Positions 59,785 to 64,000 of a DNA stretch of 64,000 nucleotides are shown piece by piece. A model generated the notes under the pieces. The model saw only the letters and a list, made by a program, of their open reading frames with translations. It did not search any database and was not told the origin of the DNA. Within the stretch, counting starts at the first letter, position 1. Every line of letters starts with the position of its first letter. The stretch is from Candidatus Undinarchaeales archaeon. Its GTDB lineage: Archaea > SpSt-1190 > JASMDC01. The stretch spans positions 62,001-126,000 of the forward strand of contig JASMDC010000007.1 in assembly GCA_030753015.1 (NCBI GenBank), written 5' to 3'. The position numbers and the translations under genes were made by a program.

Positions 59785-60465
59785 ATGGCCTTGCTCCTGC
59801 CCGACAATCCTCTGGCCCTTCTCCCGGGACCTCTCGTCCTCCTGCTCCTCTACAACGTCCTTTGTGACGAGCGCGAGATGCGGACGGCCGCCTGGCTGCT
59901 ACTGTGCGGTGCCGCCATGATGCTAGCCTACCCCCTGGTGGGCGGCCTGTCGGCCGGCTACGGCACGGCTGGCTACGTCCTGGGAAAGACGCTGGTCTTC
60001 GTGCTCCTTCCCGCCGGGGCGCTGTACATCATCGAGGGCTGCAGTGTGCGTGAGCTCGCAGAGACGACCGGCGTCCGACGCGCAGGATTACCAGAGAGCC
60101 TCGTGTTCGGGTGCGTTGCTGCACTGGTCACGCTCGTGCTGGTGTACGTGACGTCGACACCCCGTCCCGCGCCCGACGCTCTGTGGCATATGCTCATGTT
60201 CCTCGAGGCGTTCACCGAGGAATTCTACTTCCGGGGTGTGCTGATGGTGTGGCTGGCCGGAAGAACCTCGTGGCGCCGTGCGTTCCTCGTGTCCACGACC
60301 TCCTTCATATTGGCCCACCCGCAGCACTTCGGCCAGCCGTTCCTTCTGGTCACCGCTGTACAGGGTGTGCTCCTTGCGCTCATCGCCCATCGGACCGGTA
60401 ACCTCTCCGGACCCTGGGTCTCCCATGGACTGAACCGGATCGTACCGGCCCTGATGGCCGGGTGA
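59785..60465 (+). CDS. CPBP-family intramembrane metalloprotease
   Basis: A 226-residue protein with about seven or eight membrane helices. The active-site motifs are E145-E146-x3-R150 ('TEEFYFRG'), H178 in 'FILAHPQHF' and the final H214-x-x-N217 in 'SHGLNR'. CPBP (CAAX-like) proteases cut substrates in the membrane plane; in prokaryotes they often serve in self-immunity or protein maturation. It lies only 12 bp after the orphan gene at 58699-59772, so it may belong to the same operon. Confidence 0.88.
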   Translation: MALLLPDNPLALLPGPLVLLLLYNVLCDEREMRTAAWLLLCGAAMMLAYPLVGGLSAGYGTAGYVLGKTLVFVLLPAGALYIIEGCSVRELAETTGVRRAGLPESLVFGCVAALVTLVLVYVTSTPRPAPDALWHMLMFLEAFTEEFYFRGVLMVWLAGRTSWRRAFLVSTTSFILAHPQHFGQPFLLVTAVQGVLLALIAHRTGNLSGPWVSHGLNRIVPALMAG

Positions 60466-60573
60466 TATGTAGGGTCCGTGACCGCCTAATCTACTGGTAT
60501 CATATCCTCCCGATATCAGGTCGCCGTAGCCCCACTGATACATTTTTATACAACGGCCGTAGAAGGTGCGACG

Positions 60574-61329
60574 ATGGTGGTCCCTCCACGTGTGACATCG
60601 GACCGTGTCGCCTACGTGGACATATCCTCGGGCGCCAGCGGGAACATGCTCCTGGGCGCACTTACCGATGCCGGGCTCGACCTCGTCGGCTGGAACGAGG
60701 GCATGGCCACCCTCGGTGTGGGTGGCTGGGGGATCACTGTAGAGCGACGGGATAGCCATGGTGTCGAGGGCACCTTCCTGGACGTGGTGGTCGAGGGACA
60801 TGACCGCCCCCACCGGGACCTTACCGACATCGAGGACATCATCACAGCGAGCGATCTACCGGTCAAGGTCAAGGCACGGAGCATCGCGGTCTTCCGGAGG
60901 CTGGCGCGTGCCGAGGCACGGGCACATGGCACGGACATCGCCGCGGTAAGGTTCCATGAGGTGGGGGCCGTCGACTCCATCGTGGACACCGTCGGGTTCG
61001 TGCTGGGGCTCGAGCTCCTCGGGGTGGAACGTCTCCATGCCTCCCAGCTCGTTGTTGGTTCCGGGACCGTCCGCTGCGCTCACGGTGTGCTTCCCGTGCC
61101 CGCTCCCGCCACCAGGAACATACTGGACGAGGCCGGAGTGCCGTACCGACGTCGTCCTGACGCCGGCACCGAGCTTCTCACACCGACTGGTGCCGCACTG
61201 CTAGCCGAGCTGGCGACCTTCTCCCGCCCGGAGCTGGCGGTAGAATCGTCGGGTGTCGGCATCGGCTCACGTGAGCTTCCCTGGCCCAACGTGGTGCGTC
61301 TCGAGCTGGGACGTCCCGCCTCCCGATAG
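60574..61329 (+). CDS. larC: LarC N-terminal-type (nickel-pincer cofactor) protein
   Basis: The opening 'AYVDISSGASGNMLLGAL', then 'HRDLTDIEDII', 'VRFHEVGAVDSIVD' and 'PVPAPATRNIL', identify the LarC family, which inserts nickel into the pincer cofactor of lactate racemase-like enzymes. Only the LarC1 half is present (251 aa); the metal-loading LarC2 half is neither fused nor encoded next door. The ATG is about 27 bp after TTTTTATAC (60543-60551), a leaderless start. No LarA, LarB or LarE is visible in the window. Confidence 0.85.
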   Translation: MVVPPRVTSDRVAYVDISSGASGNMLLGALTDAGLDLVGWNEGMATLGVGGWGITVERRDSHGVEGTFLDVVVEGHDRPHRDLTDIEDIITASDLPVKVKARSIAVFRRLARAEARAHGTDIAAVRFHEVGAVDSIVDTVGFVLGLELLGVERLHASQLVVGSGTVRCAHGVLPVPAPATRNILDEAGVPYRRRPDAGTELLTPTGAALLAELATFSRPELAVESSGVGIGSRELPWPNVVRLELGRPASR

Positions 61330-61360
61330 CCTTATACGGATTGCCGGCCATCACCCGCTC

Positions 61361-61747
61361 ATGACAGACACGCCCAACGACAATCCTGCGACAGGGATCT
61401 CGCTGGCCATGTCGACAGTTTCCTCCCGGGCACGCCCCGACCTGATCGGGTTGGTCATAGCACCACCAGGGCCTGCTGCCATCAGAGTGGAACTGGACCG
61501 GGATCTGGCGTGCGATCTGGTGACCAAGGTGCGAGCGTTCCTGGACACAGGCACCATCCAGGCCTCAATGCACACACGACCCGTGCTGGAGCTGTTCGAC
61601 GATCCCGAGCGGGGCGGACCAGTGCTGAGCTTCCACGGGGATAGGATCAAGACGTCGCTGGTGGTGGACAGGCCGTTCCTCGAGCGTCTGGCCGATTTCA
61701 TCGCTGCCCGCATCGAGGAGAAGAGCTGGGACGAGTGCTCCTTCTAA
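61361..61747 (+). CDS. Small soluble protein, unknown function (128 aa)
   Basis: The ATG at 61361 is 26 bp from the TATA-like CTTATACGG (61331-61339), and earlier in-frame codons fall inside larC. The protein is alpha/beta, ends in an acidic helix, and has no motif I recognise. It might be a KEOPS Pcc1-like small subunit by size and fold style ('LIGLVIAPPGPAAIRVEL'), but this is only a guess. Confidence 0.55.
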   Translation: MTDTPNDNPATGISLAMSTVSSRARPDLIGLVIAPPGPAAIRVELDRDLACDLVTKVRAFLDTGTIQASMHTRPVLELFDDPERGGPVLSFHGDRIKTSLVVDRPFLERLADFIAARIEEKSWDECSF

Positions 61748-61750
61748 GTG

Positions 61751-62890
61751 CTATCCGAGGCGTCCCAGGGCGTTGCTCATCCGTTCCTCGTCGTCGTGTC
61801 CGATAGCGAAAACGTCCCCCTTGACCATGCTGAAGGCGGCCTTCGCTGCTGGCGCGAGCAGGCGCAGCGGGAGACGACGAACGGCTTTATTCAGGCGCAT
61901 GGAGAAGGAGTACCGGCCGCCGTGCGCCTTGCGCCAGACACGGTCGTACTCCTCCAGCAGCCCGAGGTCCTCCGCCGACACGGCGTTCACGATGGTCCCT
62001 GCCGCCATGCGTCCGGCGTCCACGGCCTGAAGTATCCCTCCGGCGCTCACAGGATCGTTCTGGCGCGCAGCGTCGCCCACGAGCACCGTGTTCCCGCCCG
62101 TGAGACGTGGGACGAGCCCGCCGCAGGGCACGGGGAGGAAGCGTAGCTCGTCCTTGGTGCACGCTGAAAGGTCGTCCTGCGAACCGAGGAACGCGTCGAG
62201 ATAGCCCCTGAGGTCGCGGGCGTTCTCAGTATCGACTCCCACGCCAACGTTGGCACAGCGGGGGCCGCGGGCGAACGACCAGGCGTACCCGCCGGGGGCG
62301 AAGTCGCCGAGCACGATGCGCGAGTGGCCTTCGTCGACCGGTCCGTGCACCACCGTCTGGACGCATATGGCAAGGTCGCTGGGCGGTAGCGGGCCGGCGA
62401 GGCCTGCGGTACGGCCGACACGAGAGGCCACGCCGTCGGCACCGACCACGATCTTCGGCCGGACCGTGCGCGTGCTCCCCGAGGAGCTGCGGAGCGCGAT
62501 GCGGTTGATAACGCCGTCGGTGGCGGTGAATCCCCCGGCCGAGGTACCGAACTCGACCTTTGCGCCAGCAGCCTCTGCCTCGTGGGCCATATGGGCGTCG
62601 AACAGAGAGCGGTCCACCGTGTAGCCCAGGACGTCCGGGTACCTTCTATCGTACACGCAAGAGCCGTGCACGGTGACCGAGAACCGGTCAACTGCGCCCA
62701 TGACGTAGGGCGCTCCCGGCTCGAATCCCTGGGACTTGAATGTCGTGGCCAGCACGCCCTCGCCGCAAGCCTTGTGGTGGCCGCGTTGGTGCTCCTCGAC
62801 GACGGTTACACGCAGTCCCGCCTCCGCCAGCGCACGGCCGGTGGCGCATCCGCCGGGCCCTGCGCCCACCACGAGCACCTCGGGCTCCAT
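61751..62890 (-). CDS. Geranylgeranyl reductase-family FAD oxidoreductase
   Basis: A 379-residue flavoprotein with an N-terminal FAD-binding dinucleotide motif 'VLVVGAGPGGCATGRAL', the 'KACGEGVL' family block, 'VVGADGVASRVGR' and the second FAD motif 'VLVGDAARQNDPVSAGGI'. Enzymes of this family saturate isoprenoid double bonds; in archaea they make archaeol side chains, although quinone or other substrates occur. The ATG at 62890 overlaps the RNase HIII stop by one base (TGATG), so the two are cotranscribed. Confidence 0.9.
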   Translation of the reverse strand: MEPEVLVVGAGPGGCATGRALAEAGLRVTVVEEHQRGHHKACGEGVLATTFKSQGFEPGAPYVMGAVDRFSVTVHGSCVYDRRYPDVLGYTVDRSLFDAHMAHEAEAAGAKVEFGTSAGGFTATDGVINRIALRSSSGSTRTVRPKIVVGADGVASRVGRTAGLAGPLPPSDLAICVQTVVHGPVDEGHSRIVLGDFAPGGYAWSFARGPRCANVGVGVDTENARDLRGYLDAFLGSQDDLSACTKDELRFLPVPCGGLVPRLTGGNTVLVGDAARQNDPVSAGGILQAVDAGRMAAGTIVNAVSAEDLGLLEEYDRVWRKAHGGRYSFSMRLNKAVRRLPLRLLAPAAKAAFSMVKGDVFAIGHDDEERMSNALGRLG

Positions 62891-63777
62891 CAGGACCACC
62901 TTGATAATGATGCCTGGGAGGGGGCGGCGGGTGGCTTCAGGCACGCGGCCACGTTGGAGAAGTGGTGCTTGCCCACCTTGCGCACGACCTGTCGCGGGAC
63001 GTCCTTCGGGTTCGACCCGCGCAGGCTCACACCGTAGCGTTCTTCAAGCGAAGCGACCGAACGGTCGAAGGCGTCCTTTGCCAGGATGCTGGCGGCCGCT
63101 ACCGCGGGCTCCCGTGACTCTGCTCCCTCGAGCTGCGAGAGCTCTACGCGGGACCGGTCGATCCAGGACAGGGCCTGCTCCGTCTTGCGCTCGTCGAAGC
63201 GGTCAACGACGACACGCCAGCGCTCTTCGGGGGCCGTGGACAGCACTGCACGCAGCACTTTGGCATGAGACCAGGCGAGCAGGTGGTTGAGCGAACCGCC
63301 TTCGATCCGGAGCGCTGCGTACCGGTTGTTATAGTCTGTCACATCGATGGCGAGCACTTCATGAGCTGACGCCATCTCTCGCACCCGGCCGGCCAGCACC
63401 TCCCTGCGCCGGGGGTCCAGGGTCTTTGAGTCGCGCACCCCTGCGAGCCGCATCTCCTGGGCGATGTCCGGTGTAACGGCCACTGCAGCGACGAACAGGC
63501 CACCGTACCACTCGCCCTTACCGGCCTCATCGGAACCGGCCACTTTGCGCCGGTCATCGGTGTCGCGCTCGAGCACGCGGTCCAGGAGCTCGCGCGTAGC
63601 CTCGTTGTCGTTGAACACCACCTTCCCTGATGTGTAGAGGACAAGGAAGATGGCGCCGTCCTTCACCCGCAGCTCTTCGTACTGGGAGCATCCGCCCTGG
63701 GTGGCGATACCCGCCTTCTCGAGGGCGGCCCTCAGTCGGACCACCTCCTCGGGTGCGAGCGCGACGGATGACGTCAT
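62890..63777 (-). CDS. rnhC: Ribonuclease HIII
   Basis: A 295-residue RNase HIII. The N-terminal TBP-like substrate-binding domain includes 'YTSGKVVFNDNEATREL'. The catalytic domain opens with 'GSDEAGKGEWYGG' (D83, E84), followed by 'GVRDSKTL' (D116) and 'VVVDRFDERK'. It would cut RNA in RNA-DNA hybrids, removing primers and R-loops. Most archaea have RNase HII, so HIII is notable. The ATG at 63777 is 26 bp from a minus-strand TTAAG-type TATA box near 63800-63806; the frame to 63996 is not supported. Confidence 0.9.
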   Translation of the reverse strand: MTSSVALAPEEVVRLRAALEKAGIATQGGCSQYEELRVKDGAIFLVLYTSGKVVFNDNEATRELLDRVLERDTDDRRKVAGSDEAGKGEWYGGLFVAAVAVTPDIAQEMRLAGVRDSKTLDPRRREVLAGRVREMASAHEVLAIDVTDYNNRYAALRIEGGSLNHLLAWSHAKVLRAVLSTAPEERWRVVVDRFDERKTEQALSWIDRSRVELSQLEGAESREPAVAAASILAKDAFDRSVASLEERYGVSLRGSNPKDVPRQVVRKVGKHHFSNVAACLKPPAAPSQASLSRWS

Positions 63778-63896
63778 GGTCGGATGGAGCGGGTCAAGCC
63801 TTAACTCTTTTTTTGTTTCGGCGAGAATTCCCCTTCCGAGAGGGAGGGGATGAAGCCGAAAGGGAAATATGCATGGTTGTATATAATATTTAGAAC

Positions 63897-64000
63897 ATGT
63901 TCGAGCGAGAAATCCCACGTGTTTCCGACCGTTGGATGGATCGCATTCCACGGAACGTGGGTGAACACGCCGAAGAAGAACGGTCAATCCCAACATCAGT
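63897..64000 (+). CDS. Start of a gene that continues beyond the window
   Basis: An ATG at 63897 opens a frame with no stop to the end of the window ('MFEREIPRVSDRWMDRIP...'). TATA-like sequences lie upstream (AAATATGC about 63866-63873; GTATATAATA 63879-63888). Only about 34 codons are visible, too few to name a product. Confidence 0.4.
   Translation, partial: MFEREIPRVSDRWMDRIPRNVGEHAEEERSIPTS

Noticed and set aside
1-64000. tRNA and rRNA genes
   Set aside because: Reading for T-loop and acceptor-stem patterns gave only chance matches inside coding genes, for example near 50,670 in the HEAT-repeat gene.

Overview
This window looks like a chromosomal segment of a high-GC archaeon. Many genes have an AT-rich TATA-like box centred about 26-28 bp before the start codon, which is the geometry of archaeal leaderless transcripts. 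Archaeal-type genes are present: a TFS-like zinc-ribbon transcription factor, a geranylgeranyl-reductase-type flavoprotein, a DtxR regulator, TrkH/TrkA and a LarC-like protein. MutS, MutL and RNase HIII are also encoded; these are patchy in archaea and point to old gene exchange with bacteria. I cannot name the lineage from sequence alone. The first gene ends in a helical tail of a kind I associate with poorly cultivated euryarchaeal or DPANN-type genomes, but this is weak evidence.

Layout. 1-6.5 kb: end of a membrane protein, then a surface-sugar/carbamoyl-transfer group (DegT aminotransferase, DUF362 ferredoxin protein, NodU-type carbamoyltransferase, family 2 glycosyltransferase). 6.6-9.8 kb: an RHH/PIN toxin-antitoxin pair, small proteins and an IS200/IS605-type element carrying only tnpB. 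9.8-17.3 kb: one 2,498-residue alpha-2-macroglobulin-like surface protein whose thioester Cys and Gln are missing. 17.4-21.3 kb: an overlapping trio (opine-dehydrogenase-like, amidohydrolase, membrane-anchored FGE-fold protein). 21.3-22.4 kb: a nucleotidyltransferase/HEPN-like pair behind a duplicated operator. 22.5-28.6 kb: pyruvate kinase, mutL, mutS. 28.7-32.2 kb: a low-GC Cys-repeat lipoprotein and a decayed surface-protein gene. 32.3-33.9 kb: an AbiEi/AbiEii-type pair.

The most striking object is at 33,986-35,085. About 1.1 kb with no credible protein gene is a tandem array of seven ~150-nt RNA repeat units. Each unit folds into three hairpins at fixed spacing, capped by GNRA or UNCG tetraloops, and the helices are preserved between units by compensatory and G-U changes. 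The array has its own TATA box and a terminator-like end. I do not recognise it as a known RNA family.

35-41 kb: TFS, a His/Lys-tailed secreted protein behind a perfect palindrome, three tandem AIM24-family genes, and divergent trkH-trkA. 41-57 kb: an unusual group of predicted cytosolic C-N hydrolases (two nitrilase-superfamily enzymes, an M28 peptidase, a ureohydrolase, four M14-like metallopeptidases) mixed with acidic orphan proteins, a DtxR regulator, a PfkB kinase and a HEAT-repeat membrane protein. 57-64 kb: an HExxH protein coupled to an orphan partner, a CPBP membrane protease, LarC1, GGR reductase and RNase HIII.

Genes are densely packed, with many 1-8 bp overlaps (ATGA, GTGA, TGATG) marking translational coupling. 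Several divergent gene pairs share a single TATA-like element. Clear compositional outliers are the lipoprotein gene, the HEAT-repeat gene, and the RibD/DHFR-like gene with its flanking intergenic DNA.
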